64,000 bases of DNA from Streptomyces halobius (GCF_023277745.1 NZ_CP086322.1:2046001-2110000), one strand, 5' to 3'. Numbered from the stretch's first letter, positions 36,100-45,079 are shown. Notes: a model not told the origin generated them from the sequence alone. Program-made: numbers and translations.

Positions 36100-36371
36100 C
36101 ATTGGGATCGGCCAGCGCCACCGGCGACTACACCGAGCTGCGCGACAGTACGTCCGGGACCCGCCTCACTTCGTCGCCGAACGACACGACGGCGACCGAG
36201 CACAGAGCGCCGACCCCGGGCGGGCAGTTCTACGCCAAGAGTCACGGCATCTACGTGAATCCGGACACTCCGCTCGCGCTCCGCGTCGCGCACAACGACT
36301 GCGCGCCGCGCAACGTCGTCCTCGCGGAGTTCAATCTCTGCATCCACCCGGCCGCCGGACCGGCCCTTTAG
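36100..36371 (+). pseudogene. Phage structural protein fragment (probable tail/minor protein C-terminus)
   Basis: The frame ASATGDYTELRDSTSGTRLT, TATEHRAPTPGGQFYAKSHG and PLALRVAHNDCAPRNVVLAE ends with FNLCIHPAAGPAL. It resembles C-termini of small Streptomyces-phage proteins placed just before lysis genes. No start fits the family and its upstream part is missing. Order with the next genes supports a phage origin. Confidence 0.45.
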
Positions 36372-36403
36372 CCCGCCATGTCCCCTTCCGCGGAGGTAGT
36401 CCC

Positions 36404-36646
36404 ATGCCCGACCAACGGCCCTCGGTCGGCCGGATCGTCCACTACGTCAGCCACGGCACCCCCGTGAGGAGCGACGGCTCCCAGGCGTTCGCGTCGGCAT
36501 GCCGCGCCGCCATCGTCACGGAAGTCGCCGCCGACGACCCCGGCCGCGTCGGGCTCGCCGTCCTCAACCCCACGGGGCAGTTCTCCCCCCGGTTATGTTT
36601 CTTCGCGGTCCTGCAATGGGGCCGCTGGCCTCCGGGCCCGGCATGA
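36404..36646 (+). pseudogene. Small phage-type protein, frameshifted
   Basis: The ATG at 36404 follows a GGAGG site. The frame gives RPSVGRIVHYVSHGTPVRSD, QAFASACRAAIVTEV and GLAVLNPTGQF, a phage-encoded small protein seen before endolysin genes. After GQF the expected continuation is lost and the frame ends in low-quality residues, so it is probably broken. Confidence 0.45.
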
Positions 36647-36853
36647 CTGTGTCCCCTGTCGAAGGCATGACCTGGGGGGTGGTGTCACCGGGCCCGAGGG
36701 GGGCCGTTGGAGACGCTGATGAGAGGTCCGGCTACCGCCAGGCCTGCGCAATGCCCGGCCGTTCGCGGGCGGCAGGTCTGCATAACGTGGATGCGCGCGT
36801 ACGGCACCACCGCCCTGGCCAGCACCGCACGAGCCCTGGCCGGAGGCCGAGTG

Positions 36854-37757
36854 ATGTCGGACTCGATGACCGCCGCACGCTTCCTCCAGGCCCTCCACGA
36901 CAAGGACGTGGACGTCGTCGAGGTCGGCAACTGGCGTACGCACAACCGCAACAGCAAAGGCGCGTGAGGCGGCGTGCACGGTGTGATAACCCATCACGCC
37001 GTGACCAAGGGCACCACAGACACGGTGCGGATCGTGCGGGACGGGTACAGCACCCTCCCGGGCCCGCTCGCACACGGAGTGATTGCCAAGGACGGGCGGG
37101 TCCCCCTCGTCGCGTACGGCCGGGCGAATCACGCCGGGCTTGGCGACCCGACGTCCCTCTCTGAGGTCATCGCGGAGCGCGCTCTGCCCGCCGACAACGA
37201 GCCGACGACGGACGGCAACCGGGCGTTCTACGGGTTCGAGTGCGAGAACCTCGGCGACGGGAACGACCCGTGGCCCAGCGCCCAGTTGGACTCGATCGAG
37301 CGCGTGAGCGCGGCTATCTGCCGCGTCCACAACTGGAGCGCCCGCTCCGTCATTGGACACCTGGAGTGGCAGCCCGGAAGATCGACCGCAAGGGCTTCAC
37401 CATGCCGGGCATGAGGGACCGGACCTCGTCCCGCCTCGGCCAGAGCAAGCCCCGCGCGCTCCCGAGCCCGTCCTGGCCGAAGGTCTTCCTGTCACGGCTC
37501 ATCGCTGCGGCGAACGCAGTACTCCGCCGGCGAAGGGCTAGCCCGTCACCTACAGCGGCGTCAAGACGTACGAGGCTGCTCTTGTCGACGAGGGCCTGCT
37601 GGCCAAGACGTACCTCGACGGCCACTTCGCTACGAGCGAGTGGCAGGAGCGGTGCGGCCTCCGGGGCCGAAAACCGGGCCAGCCCGCGGACGGCATCCCC
37701 GGGTGGGACTCCCCCACCTGCCTCGGCAAGAAACACGGTTTCGACGTAATCGACTGA
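36854..37757 (+). pseudogene. Phage endolysin (N-acetylmuramoyl-L-alanine amidase) with a nonsense codon and frameshifts
   Basis: The start region reads MTAARFLQALHDKDVDVVEV, GNWRTHNRNSKGA, then TGA where the family has TGG. In the same frame it continues GGVHGVITHHAVTKG, which is the amidase_2 zinc-binding His-His site. ECENLGDGNDPW and VIGHLEWQPG follow. After about 37380 the frame shifts to KIDRKGFTMPG. The cell-wall-binding end (QERCGLRGRKPGQPADG, GKKHGFDVID) is in a third frame. One point mutation and at least two indels inactivate it. Confidence 0.75.
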
Positions 37758-37770
37758 AAGGACTCTGATC

Positions 37771-38012
37771 ATGGCAAACAAGCCCGTTGAACGGAAGTGA
37801 CCGCGTCGTCCGCTGCCGCCTACCTCGCATTGTCCGGCCTCCTCGGCGTCCTCGCCGCGGTACAGGACAACGCCAGGCTGCTGGAGTGGATGCCGGACAC
37901 CCTGAGCCCGTTCGTCCTCGCGATCGTCCCGACGCTCGTCACCTTCGCAGCTGGTTGGAAGCCGAAGCACACCCGCGCACTTCGGACGGCATCGAACCGA
38001 CCGGAGGGGTGA
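37771..38012 (+). pseudogene. Phage holin-like membrane protein, frameshifted
   Basis: MANKPVERK from ATG 37771 meets a stop; losing one G there disconnects it from VTASSAAAYLALSGLLGVL and DTLSPFVLAIVPTLVTFAAG, which make one or two membrane helices. The tail KHTRALRTAS should read TSDGIEPTGG in another frame. Order after endolysin is typical of a lysis module. Confidence 0.6.
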
Positions 38013-38014
38013 GC

Positions 38015-38329
38015 GTGGAGGCGACCGGCATCCCGGCTCTCGACGCGGCGCTGGTCTGGGGCGGTGCGATTACCGTCCTGGCCAGGCATCCGGGGTGTCT
38101 GTGTGGGGGCAAGGGCGTCCCCTCCGTACGCGGTCGCCCGGCTTCAGGCGGTCGCCCCAGCTTCGCTTGGATCTCCACGCCTGCGCCCGCCTGTACCGGG
38201 GCCAGTTCGACCACATCCACCGGGCCGCCGCACGCCAGGGGGACGGACATCTCCAAATCCGCCCCGGGCGGGGTTGCCGGGGAGGCAGGCGGGGATCCGT
38301 CCAGTGAACACAAAGTTGCGCGGACATGA
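38015..38329 (+). pseudogene. Small phage membrane protein fragment after the holin
   Basis: GTG 38015 opens VEATGIPALDAALVWGGAIT and VLA, a membrane helix typical of small proteins following holin genes. After this the frame loses coherence; similar residues (DLHACARLYRGQFDH) appear in other frames. It is decayed. Confidence 0.4.
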
Positions 38330-38395
38330 GCGCTACGACGCGAGGTATCTACGACAGTGCCGGCCGACGAGTCAGGAAGATACTCGGAGGCTCAC

Positions 38396-38776
38396 TCACT
38401 CGGCGCTCCAGTGGTAGTCGCCGGGGGACTCGCTAACGATCTGGTTTGGTCTGGTCGGCACACCATGGATGCCGTCCACATAGATGACCTCAACACCGTC
38501 GCCGAGCTCCTCCTGGAGCTCGGCGGCAAGATTCGAGCCGTCCTCCGTGAACGCTTCACGCTCACTCGGGTCATCACTCTCGAACGCGGCGGAGGAAAAT
38601 CGGTAGTTCCACGCTTCCAGCTGCTGAGCCAGCTCGTCGCTCAGCCCCAACTCATCGTAATCGATGGAGTCATTTATACGACCAGGGGTCCTGTCCCACA
38701 GAGGGGTAGCGACGTACTCCGCTTTCAACAGGACATGAGTGTAAAGGTGCTTCCCTCGGTCGCCAGGGTTACTCAT
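38396..38776 (-). CDS. Hypothetical acidic protein, 126 residues
   Basis: The ATG at 38776 has a strong GGGAGGAAG ribosome site 5 bases upstream, which decides the start within a longer open frame. The product is acidic (SEREAFTEDGSNLAAELQEE, SIDYDELGLSDELAQQLEAW) and has no signal or helix for the membrane. I do not recognise a family. GC content is somewhat lower than that of the neighbouring Streptomyces genes. It is divergent from the secreted protein gene at 38903, so the two may form a pair. Confidence 0.6.
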   Translation of the reverse strand: MSNPGDRGKHLYTHVLLKAEYVATPLWDRTPGRINDSIDYDELGLSDELAQQLEAWNYRFSSAAFESDDPSEREAFTEDGSNLAAELQEELGDGVEVIYVDGIHGVPTRPNQIVSESPGDYHWSAE

Positions 38777-38902
38777 GCTTCCTCCCACCTTTACATTGAC
38801 CGTGCGTCTGCATAGGGTACTTGGCGCTCTGCTCCGTTGACCAGGGGCCCGGCCTCCAACGGGCTGGCGGAACGGAAAGACCGATTGAGGGGGATTTTTT
38901 TC

Positions 38903-39562
38903 ATGATATCTCGTGGGGCTCGCCGACTCCTTGTCGGCTCCTTGGCAAGCTGTCTCCTTTTCACACCAGAAGTAGCAGCCGCCGACCCCTCGCAACCCCA
39001 CAGCAGTACGCAGCAGGACGTTGAGTACTACTCCGGGAAAGACGAGAAGGGGCAGACTTGGACAGTGTCGACCGAGCCTCTTGACCGGGAACAGCTCAAG
39101 AAGGCCGACGACACCGCCCACGCCAGAGCGCAACTGAAGGGTCGCCCGCTCCCTCCCGCCAATTGGCACGCCTGCGCGTGGAATGCCAAAGAGACCAAGC
39201 TGGTCCACAGCTACCTGCGCATCCGCGTCCGCTACGGCAACCGCATCAAAGGTACTCATGCGTCACTTGAGTGCGGAAACGCGAAGTTCGGCTACAAGCA
39301 CATACTAAACGGACACCAAGATGACTGGTCTCAGGAGTCCTGGTACATCGGGCAGAACTGGCGTGATCTTGCCGGGTTTTCCATCAAGCACATTCTCAGC
39401 GATCCCGACAAAGTCGTCAGTCGCAAAGACAAGTCCTGGTGCTGGTCGAGGGCGATTTTTCTCTACAAATGGAGTGGCGCCGCTCTCGAAGCTGGAAACG
39501 CTGGTCCCGCCATCGAGACGGTCACCATCAATTACGAGGACGTCGACGTCGAATTCCCATAA
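38903..39562 (+). CDS. Hypothetical secreted protein, 219 residues
   Basis: From ATG 38903, behind GAGGGGGA, there is a signal peptide (RRLLVGSLASCLLFTPEVAA, cleavage near AAADP). The mature protein has three widely spaced cysteines (WHACAWN, LECGNAK, KSWCWSR) and several Trp. It has a beta-rich look with the pairs LVHSYLRIRVRYGN and ETVTINYEDVDVEF. No family is recognised. It is followed by a hairpin terminator. The base composition is lower in GC than the flanks, in line with acquisition with the phage or plasmid island. Confidence 0.65.
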   Translation: MISRGARRLLVGSLASCLLFTPEVAAADPSQPHSSTQQDVEYYSGKDEKGQTWTVSTEPLDREQLKKADDTAHARAQLKGRPLPPANWHACAWNAKETKLVHSYLRIRVRYGNRIKGTHASLECGNAKFGYKHILNGHQDDWSQESWYIGQNWRDLAGFSIKHILSDPDKVVSRKDKSWCWSRAIFLYKWSGAALEAGNAGPAIETVTINYEDVDVEFP

Positions 39563-39577
39563 GTCGCAGGCTCCAGC

Positions 39578-39617
39578 CGCTGAGAGGCCCCCACTTGTGG
39601 TGAAGGACCTCTCGGCG
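39578..39617 (+). terminator. Hairpin after the secreted protein gene
   Basis: CGCTGAGAGG (39578-39587) pairs with CCTCTCGGCG (39608-39617) with one G-U pair; the 20-base loop holds a further weak stem. A GTTTGG run follows. Confidence 0.5.
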
Positions 39618-39669
39618 TTTGGCTAGGTAAGTGGGCTTTGGCGTGCGCCTCGCGATGTGGTGCTACGCG

Positions 39670-40575
39670 TTACGCCGACCATTCCACCGCGGCCTTGACA
39701 ATTCCCTTGGTCGGCTTGGACTCATCAAAGGTGTTGTCTGCCTTCTTGGTGTCCAGCTCCGGGTACCTGAAGATCTTCCCGCCGTAGAGGTGAAGCGTGT
39801 CGATGTAGTCGGCGCGGAACTTCTCTGACTGGCCCTCACGGAAGCCCGTGAACTGGCTCGCGTAGGTGGCGAATGCCTTGTGTCCGGCCACGATGTCCAC
39901 GCCCTTGGGCATGGCGGTGGTGGAGGCTACGGTGAACCCGCCCAGACGCGCCACGACGCCGTTAGCGGTCACACCTCCCTCGCCATAGGCGGCGGCATTG
40001 GCCACGGCCGGATGCTCCACGAGGTAGCGCTTCACTCGGGGCGAGACGACCACATATCGGCCCGAGGGAACGTCGTTCTCGTCCAGGGCCAGCATCATGT
40101 CCAGGATGGTGCCGTACATGGCGGCAGGGATGTTCCCAGCGGTCGCCTTAATCTTCGGCAACTCCGTGGCACCCTTGGTGATCACGTTGCCCATGAACGT
40201 GTCGGTCTCCCGGGCCAGAGCCCGGATCATCTGCTGGTTGATCGGGGAGTTCATGCCCCCGGCCGCCTGGTACTGTTCCACGGTCTCGATGAGGACCTGA
40301 AGGTACTTGGCCTCAGTGATCGGGAGCTTCTGATCCACGGTCTCCGGCCGCTGCGCGGTCATGCCGTCGGCAATGGTGTAGTCGCCAACAGTGGGGCGCA
40401 TGAGCGAGTTGATGTGGACGACATCGCCCATTTTCTGAATGGTGCCCTCGTAGTCGTTGTTCGCAACGAACGGGGCCGCCCACACCAGCAGCGGGTCAAA
40501 CTGTGTCAGCAGCTCGGCATCCCACAGCTCCGGAACGAACGTGTGGGTGGCGGGGTTCTGGTAGGCAAAAGTCAT
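39670..40575 (-). CDS. Phage major capsid protein (P22 coat-like / HK97-type)
   Basis: The 301-residue frame is complete and undamaged: MTFAYQNPATHTFVPELWDA start, VHINSLMRPTVGDYTIADG, TKGATELPKIKATAGNIPAA, GRYVVVSPRVKRYLVEHP and a late FRADYIDTLHLYGGKIFRYP. These match actinophage capsid proteins of the P22-coat type. It follows a fragment of the preceding virion gene by 14 bases. No other intact head or tail gene accompanies it, so it is an orphan in a decayed prophage, despite its apparently intact frame. Confidence 0.75.
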   Translation of the reverse strand: MTFAYQNPATHTFVPELWDAELLTQFDPLLVWAAPFVANNDYEGTIQKMGDVVHINSLMRPTVGDYTIADGMTAQRPETVDQKLPITEAKYLQVLIETVEQYQAAGGMNSPINQQMIRALARETDTFMGNVITKGATELPKIKATAGNIPAAMYGTILDMMLALDENDVPSGRYVVVSPRVKRYLVEHPAVANAAAYGEGGVTANGVVARLGGFTVASTTAMPKGVDIVAGHKAFATYASQFTGFREGQSEKFRADYIDTLHLYGGKIFRYPELDTKKADNTFDESKPTKGIVKAAVEWSA

Positions 40576-40589
40576 AGGGGTACTCCTGG

Positions 40590-40812
40590 TTAGCGGTTAC
40601 GGATGTCGAGAGAAACGCGGGGGACGGACCGGAGCGGTGCCGGGTAATAGCCCATACCCTTGAGCTGGGGGAACTCAGGCTCAGCAGGCTTCAGCGGCTC
40701 AAGAGCCTTCGCAATGACCTCGGCTGACGGAGCGCCGTCCTCATTCAGGAGCTTGGAAGCGTCCAGGTAGTCGGTGAAGCCGTCGCTCAGCTTGATGCCT
40801 GCCTGGGACCGA
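40590..40812 (-). pseudogene. C-terminal fragment of a phage head gene (scaffold-type), cut by the group II intron remnant
   Basis: The minus strand frame QAGIKLSDGFTDYLDASKLL, SAEVIAKALEPLKPAEPEFP and YPAPLRSVPRVSLDIRNR ends 14 bases before the capsid start. A small acidic/helical protein in this position is usually a scaffold or head-assembly protein. Its 5' part is replaced by intron sequence at about 40812. Confidence 0.5.
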
Positions 40813-40813
40813 A

Positions 40814-41494
40814 ATGTTGGCCCTGCGAGGGGCAAACGCCGGTGCAATACTCAAGAAGATCAACCCGATCGTGCGGGGTTGGTCGGCCTACTACCGGACG
40901 GTGGTGTCCAGCGAGATCTTCACGGCGCTGGACAATCACATGTGGAAGCTCGCTTACAAGTGGGCCAAACACAGCCACCCGAACAAGCCGAAGCACTGGA
41001 TATCCGACAAGTACTTCGGCCGGTTCAACAGGACCAGGAAGGACCGATGGGTGTTCGGCGACCGCGACAGCGGCGCTTACCTCCTCAAGTTCTCCTGGAC
41101 GAAGATAGTCCGGCACCAGCTGGTCAAGGGAAAGGCGTCCCCGGACGATCCCACCCTGGAATCCTATTGGGCTCAGCGGCGCCGCAAGGGCACCCCTCTA
41201 CCAGTCGACGCCATGACCGTACGCCTACTACAGGCACAGCACGGCCGTTGCCCGATCTGCGGAAGGCTCCTGCTGCACGCCGACCACTCGCCACAAAGCC
41301 CACGAGAATGGGAAGCGTGGCGGGTCGTCATCCGGAAGGCGATCTCCAAGCAATACATCGCGTTTCCAGACGAGAGCACGCCGGACGGTCAACGAATCCG
41401 TCTCCTCCACACTCATTGTCAACGGCGGAATGGAGCCGCCGCAATGACAAGTCCAGCACCTTCTCCTGTCAGCCAGCCTTTGGGGCTTGCTTGA
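40814..41494 (+). pseudogene. ltrA: Group II intron reverse transcriptase/maturase, C-terminal part with HNH domain
   Basis: The frame begins inside the protein (AILKKINPIVRGWSAYYRTV), the maturase X domain, and runs through WKLAYKWAKHSHPNKPKHW, KDRWVFGDRDSGAYLLKF to a C-terminal HNH-type zinc nuclease (HGRCPICGRLLLHADH ... LLHTHCQRRN). The catalytic RT motifs (YADD and others) are absent because the 5' part of the intron is missing. It directly precedes domain V of the intron RNA. Confidence 0.8.
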
Positions 41495-41568
41495 GCCGTG
41501 TGCGGCGAATAGCTGCTTGCACGGTTCTGAGGGGGCGGGGACGCAGTAATGCGTCCCCGCTACCCGAC
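41492..41568 (+). ncRNA. Group II intron domains V and VI (3' end)
   Basis: GAGCCGTGTGCGGCGAATAG followed by CTGCTTGCACGGTTC is a canonical domain V hairpin. Domain VI follows as GGGGACGCA-GTAA-TGCGTCCCC, with the 3' terminus at CTACCCGAC. The next bases resume IS30 transposase coding sequence, so the intron boundary is about 41568. Confidence 0.75.
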
Positions 41569-41897
41569 TCATCATCGGCACCGACCGGTCCGCGATCGGC
41601 ACGCTCGTGGAGCGCACGACCAGGTTCACGATGCTGCTGCACCTGCCACGGATGGAGGGCCACGGGATCGAGCCGCGGACGAAGAACGGGCCAGCCCTGG
41701 GCGGATACGGCGCGGAAGCCATGAGGGACGCGCTCGCGGCCAGGATCACCACCCTTCCTGAGCAGTTGCGCCGCTCGCTGACCTGGGACCGCGGCAAGGA
41801 GCTGGCCCAGCACGCTCAGCTGACGATCGAGACCGGGCTGCCAGTCTACTTCGCCGACCCGCGCAGCCCGTGGCAGCGCGGTACCAACGAGAACACC

Positions 41898-42145
41898 TAT
41901 TGGTGCAGCCTTGGCGGGCCGGGCTTCTTCGACGGGAGGAGTTCGGCGAGACCGCTGGGTGACTCGGAGAACACGTGCCGGAAGGCTTTCCGTTGAGATG
42001 TCCACGGCGGTCTGCAGGGCGAGAGCCCTGACCGGGAGTGACTTGATAGAAGCCTGCTGAGCCGTCAACTCGCAATAGGTCTGTCCCCTGGCCAGGGCCC
42101 TCGCGTCTGTCCCGTCATCCGCGAAGCAGACAAGAGGACATCTCG
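41898..42145 (+). ncRNA. Candidate bridge (seek) RNA region of IS110 element 1
   Basis: This 248-base noncoding left end lies between the element boundary and the transposase start. In the IS110 group proper the upstream noncoding end encodes the structured guide RNA with target- and donor-binding loops. I have not resolved its fold; the assignment is by position. Confidence 0.3.
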
Positions 42146-43204
42146 ATGGTGACAGTGGGGATCGACCCGCACAAGCACGTCCACGTCGCAGTGGTGATCG
42201 GTGCGGACGGCAGGCGGGTCAGCCGGCCGCTGACCGTCAAGAACGACGCGGCCCTGATCGGCGTACTACTCAAGTGGATCCGCTCAATCGCCGACGGCAC
42301 GCCTGTCACCTGGGCCATCGAGGACGGCCGCGGCTTCGCCCGCCGCCTGGCCGACAGCCTGCTGCTGGCCGGCCACAAGGTGGTCTGGGTCCCCACCCGG
42401 CTGATGGCCGCCCACCGCAAGCTGCACGCCGCCACCGGCTCCAAGTCCGACCCCGTCGACGCCGTCGCGGTCGCCCATGCCGCGATCGCCACCCCCGGCC
42501 TAGACCGCCACCGCATCGACGAGCGCGTGCGCGAGCTGCGCGTCCTGGTCGACTTGCGAGCCGACCTCGTCAGGCGCCGAACGATGGTGATCAACCAGGT
42601 CAAGGCATACACGCACCTCTGGCTCGACCACACGCCGGGCGACCTCACCCGCCAGCCGGGCATGACCTCGTTGACAACGCTGCTGGACACCACTGAGACG
42701 AGCGCGCACGTTCGCCGGGTGCTGGTCGAGATGGTCACGGAGATAGCCGAGCTGAACGAACGCGTCCGCGGACTTGAGGCCACGATCCGGGAACTGGTCA
42801 GCCCGCTGGCCCCCGCTCTCCTGGAGATCACCGGCATCAGCCACGTCTCGGCAGCGGTCCTGCTCGCCGAGATCGGCGACATCACACGCTTCACCAGCTC
42901 GGCCAAGCTCGCCCGCTACACCGGCTGCGCTCCGATCCCGGTCTACTCCTCCGACAAGGAACGCCACCGCCTGCACCGAGGCGGCAACCGGCGGCTGAAC
43001 AGCGTGCTCTACACGGCGGCCATCGTCCAGAAGCGGTTCCACCCCGGAGCACGAGCACTACTGGCCCGCCACGAGCCCCCCAAGGGAGCCCGCGGAGCCC
43101 GACGCATCCTCCAACGCCACCTGATCGACGTCATCCACCGCGCGATGACCCGGGACAGGGCTTCCTGGCAGCACCACGTCACCCGACATCAACTTGCTGC
43201 TTGA
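42146..43204 (+). CDS. IS110-family transposase (DEDD recombinase), element 1
   Basis: The 352-residue protein has the N-terminal RuvC-like DEDD domain (GIDPHKHVHVAVV, WAIEDGRGFARRLADSLLLA, KSDPVDAVAVAHAA). A coiled region and the C-terminal Tnp20 domain follow (ITGISHVSAAVLLAEIGDIT, GCAPIPVYSS, HRGGNRRLNSVLYTAAIVQ with the nucleophilic serine). It appears intact and full length, so the element may be active. Expression would also need its guide RNA. Confidence 0.9.
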   Translation: MVTVGIDPHKHVHVAVVIGADGRRVSRPLTVKNDAALIGVLLKWIRSIADGTPVTWAIEDGRGFARRLADSLLLAGHKVVWVPTRLMAAHRKLHAATGSKSDPVDAVAVAHAAIATPGLDRHRIDERVRELRVLVDLRADLVRRRTMVINQVKAYTHLWLDHTPGDLTRQPGMTSLTTLLDTTETSAHVRRVLVEMVTEIAELNERVRGLEATIRELVSPLAPALLEITGISHVSAAVLLAEIGDITRFTSSAKLARYTGCAPIPVYSSDKERHRLHRGGNRRLNSVLYTAAIVQKRFHPGARALLARHEPPKGARGARRILQRHLIDVIHRAMTRDRASWQHHVTRHQLAA

Positions 43205-43352
43205 CATAGAAGCGTCAACGGCCTGCTGCGGCAGTACTTCCCGAAGGGCACGGACCTGTCCCGCTGGAACGTGGACGAGATCGATGCTGTCGCCACCACC
43301 CTGAACTCCAGGCCCCGAAAGACACTCGGCTGGAAGACACCCGCAGAGGCCC

Positions 43353-44015
43353 TCAACGAACAGCTACTGTTGATCCAACAGGCCGGTGTTGCGACGACCG
43401 GTTGAACCTGGGCTGCGAGCCGCGATCGGAATGCACGATGCACCCGGCCACCTGGCCGCGGCGGGCGACGGCGGATTCCAGGGCGGTCACCGCGAGGCGG
43501 GACTTCATCCGGGAGTCGACGGAATAGCCCACGATGCGGCCGGAGAACGCGTCCTTGACGGCGCACAGATACAGCTTGCCCTCGCCGGTTTGGTGCTCGG
43601 TGATGTCGGTGAGCCACAACCGGTTGGGGGCAGTGGCGGTGAAGTCCCGCCTCACCCGGTCGTCGTGGACCGGCGGCCCGGCCTTGGCGTTCTTGCCGCG
43701 GCCCTTTCGCTTGCCGAAGGCGCTCCACCAGCCGTTGTCCCGGCAGATCCGCCAGGCGGTCCGCTCGGCCATCGCCTCGCCCGCGGCACGGGCCTCGTCG
43801 AGGAGGAACCGGTGCCCGAACTCGGGATCGTCCCGGTGCGCGTCGAACAGGGCGTTGGCCCGATACGCCTCGGCCAGCTCGGCATTGGTGACCCGACAAG
43901 CCAGCCACCGGTAATAGGGCTGGCGGGCCAGCCCGAGCACCCGACACGTCACCGCCACCGGCACCCGCACGGGCACATCGGCGGCGGCCAGCTCATGGAC
44001 GAGCGGGTAGATCAT
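43353..44015 (-). pseudogene. IS3-family transposase orfB, 3'-truncated
   Basis: The frame starts MIYPLVHELAAADVPVRVPV and shows the integrase core NRLWLTDITEHQTGEGKLYL and VHSDRGSQ, two of the three DDE positions. It then runs into the IS30 end; the final catalytic Glu is missing. Start overlaps orfA by 4 bases, the usual arrangement for -1 frameshift fusion in IS3. Confidence 0.82.
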
Positions 44016-44305
44016 TTTGCCGGCAGGTTCGCCTGCGACAGGTAGGCCGCAGCCCTCCTGAGCACCTCGTTCTCCTGCTCCAGCATCCGGATCCGCTTGT
44101 GGGCCTCGCGCAACTCAGCCGACTCGCTCGAGGTGGTCTCTGGCCTGGCGCCCTCGTCGGTGTCGGCGCGGCGCAGCCACTTCGTCAACGAGGCCGGATG
44201 GACGCCGAAGTCGGCGGCCACCTGCTCCAGGGTCACTCCGGGCTCACGGTTGCGCGCGACCCGCACGACGTCCTCGCGGAACTCCTTCGGATACGGCTTG
44301 GGCAT
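44012..44305 (-). CDS. IS3-family transposase orfA
   Basis: The 97-residue protein is an intact OrfA: helix-turn-helix (PKEFREDVVRVARNREPGVT, AADFGVHPASLTKWLRRAD) and leucine-zipper-like coil (KRIRMLEQENEVLRRAAAYL). Its partner orfB is truncated, so the element cannot transpose by itself. Confidence 0.85.
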   Translation of the reverse strand: MPKPYPKEFREDVVRVARNREPGVTLEQVAADFGVHPASLTKWLRRADTDEGARPETTSSESAELREAHKRIRMLEQENEVLRRAAAYLSQANLPAK

Positions 44306-44329
44306 TGCAACATCCTTCCAGCCCGCCTC

Positions 44330-44583
44330 TCAGCAAGCCAGGTCAGGGGTCACCAAACCCTGCAGCAGTCCCGTGCAAGCTGCCGCAGCGTCAGGTTCGT
44401 TCGCCAGTAAGCGGTGAGCAGGAGCACTCGGTCGGCCAAGGGAAGGCTCCAGGGTCGGCCTGCGCGGGCATGGTCGATGCCTTCGCGCCGGAGCGCGTTC
44501 ACCAGTTTGGTGAAGGATCGCGGGCTGAGCCCACTGAACGGCGCTATCCAGGACGGTTCCGCTGCGGTGATCACTTGAGGCAT
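44330..44583 (-). mobile_element. IS5-family transposase N-terminal remnant
   Basis: The frame SWIAPFSGLSPRSFTKLVNA, PWSLPLADRVLLLTAYWRTN and LTLRQLARDC is the helical N-terminus of an IS5-like transposase. It is interrupted by the IS3 element. The C-terminal part of a related transposase occurs at 46769-46969 on the opposite strand. Confidence 0.6.
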
Positions 44584-44618
44584 GCGGTGAGGATCTCACC
44601 ACGTGCTCGTGGCACCGC

Positions 44619-44960
44619 TCAGTCCTGCGAACCCTCCGTGAGCAGGGACTGCAACCGTCTCACCTCAGCGATCAGGAGAGGTACGTATTGACGGGCACAT
44701 GCGATGAAGTCAAGATCTGCATCCAACTGCCGGTCCGGGCCGAGAACCTGCCGAGCGCCGACGAGCCGGTTGACATAGATTTCATCATCTTCCTCGCCAT
44801 GCTCGGGGTCGACCTGGATGAAGCTCCCGCCCCCTGTCGCTCCGCGCGTCTCCAGCCAAGGCACCCACGGCCTCCGGCGATGCGGCTGCAGCCGCTCAGC
44901 CATCGCATCAAGGTCGGCTTCGGAGAGTGCCTCGTCCATGGACATGCTCAGATCATTCAT
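44619..44960 (-). CDS. Hypothetical protein, 113 residues
   Basis: ATG 44960 is chosen as the first plausible start (MNDLSMSMDEALSEADLDAM). The protein is acidic, with FIQVDPEHGEEDDEIYVNRL and a C-terminal helix QYVPLLIAEVRRLQSLL. No family is recognised. It is the kind of small cargo gene common in actinobacterial islands, between an IS5 piece and the zinc-ribbon/GIY-YIG gene. Confidence 0.5.
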   Translation of the reverse strand: MNDLSMSMDEALSEADLDAMAERLQPHRRRPWVPWLETRGATGGGSFIQVDPEHGEEDDEIYVNRLVGARQVLGPDRQLDADLDFIACARQYVPLLIAEVRRLQSLLTEGSQD

Positions 44961-45079
44961 CCCAGTCAACCCGCAATCCATAGCGCAGAACTGACGCCTC
45001 AACCGTCACACCCGTGACGGGACAGGCCACACCCCGCGGCGCCCACGTGCGCATCACCCGCAGCGGGTGGTGCGCTCAT

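Larger units (their letters stand above)
41898..43216 (+). mobile_element. IS110-family element 1, inserted in the IS30 transposase
   Basis: Element boundaries follow from the uninterrupted IS30 protein (NENT | NGLLRQ): the insert is 1319 bases. It has no obvious terminal inverted repeats, as expected of IS110. The right end (GCTTGACATAGAAGCGTC) resembles that of the second IS110 at 48180-49538 and contains the transposase stop codon. A shared C at both junctions is compatible with the short core duplicated by IS110 recombination. Confidence 0.8.
41569..43405 (+). mobile_element. IS30-family transposase remnant split by an IS110 insertion
   Basis: The first segment (41569-41897) reads [40 protein letters not shown] and [14 protein letters not shown]. 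After the IS110 element it resumes at 43217 as [19 protein letters not shown] and [20 protein letters not shown]. Together they form the catalytic half of an IS30 transposase, with the DDE residues in this portion. Its 5' part is absent; the group II intron 3' end abuts it. The element end near 43405 cuts the IS3 transposase that follows. Confidence 0.8.
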
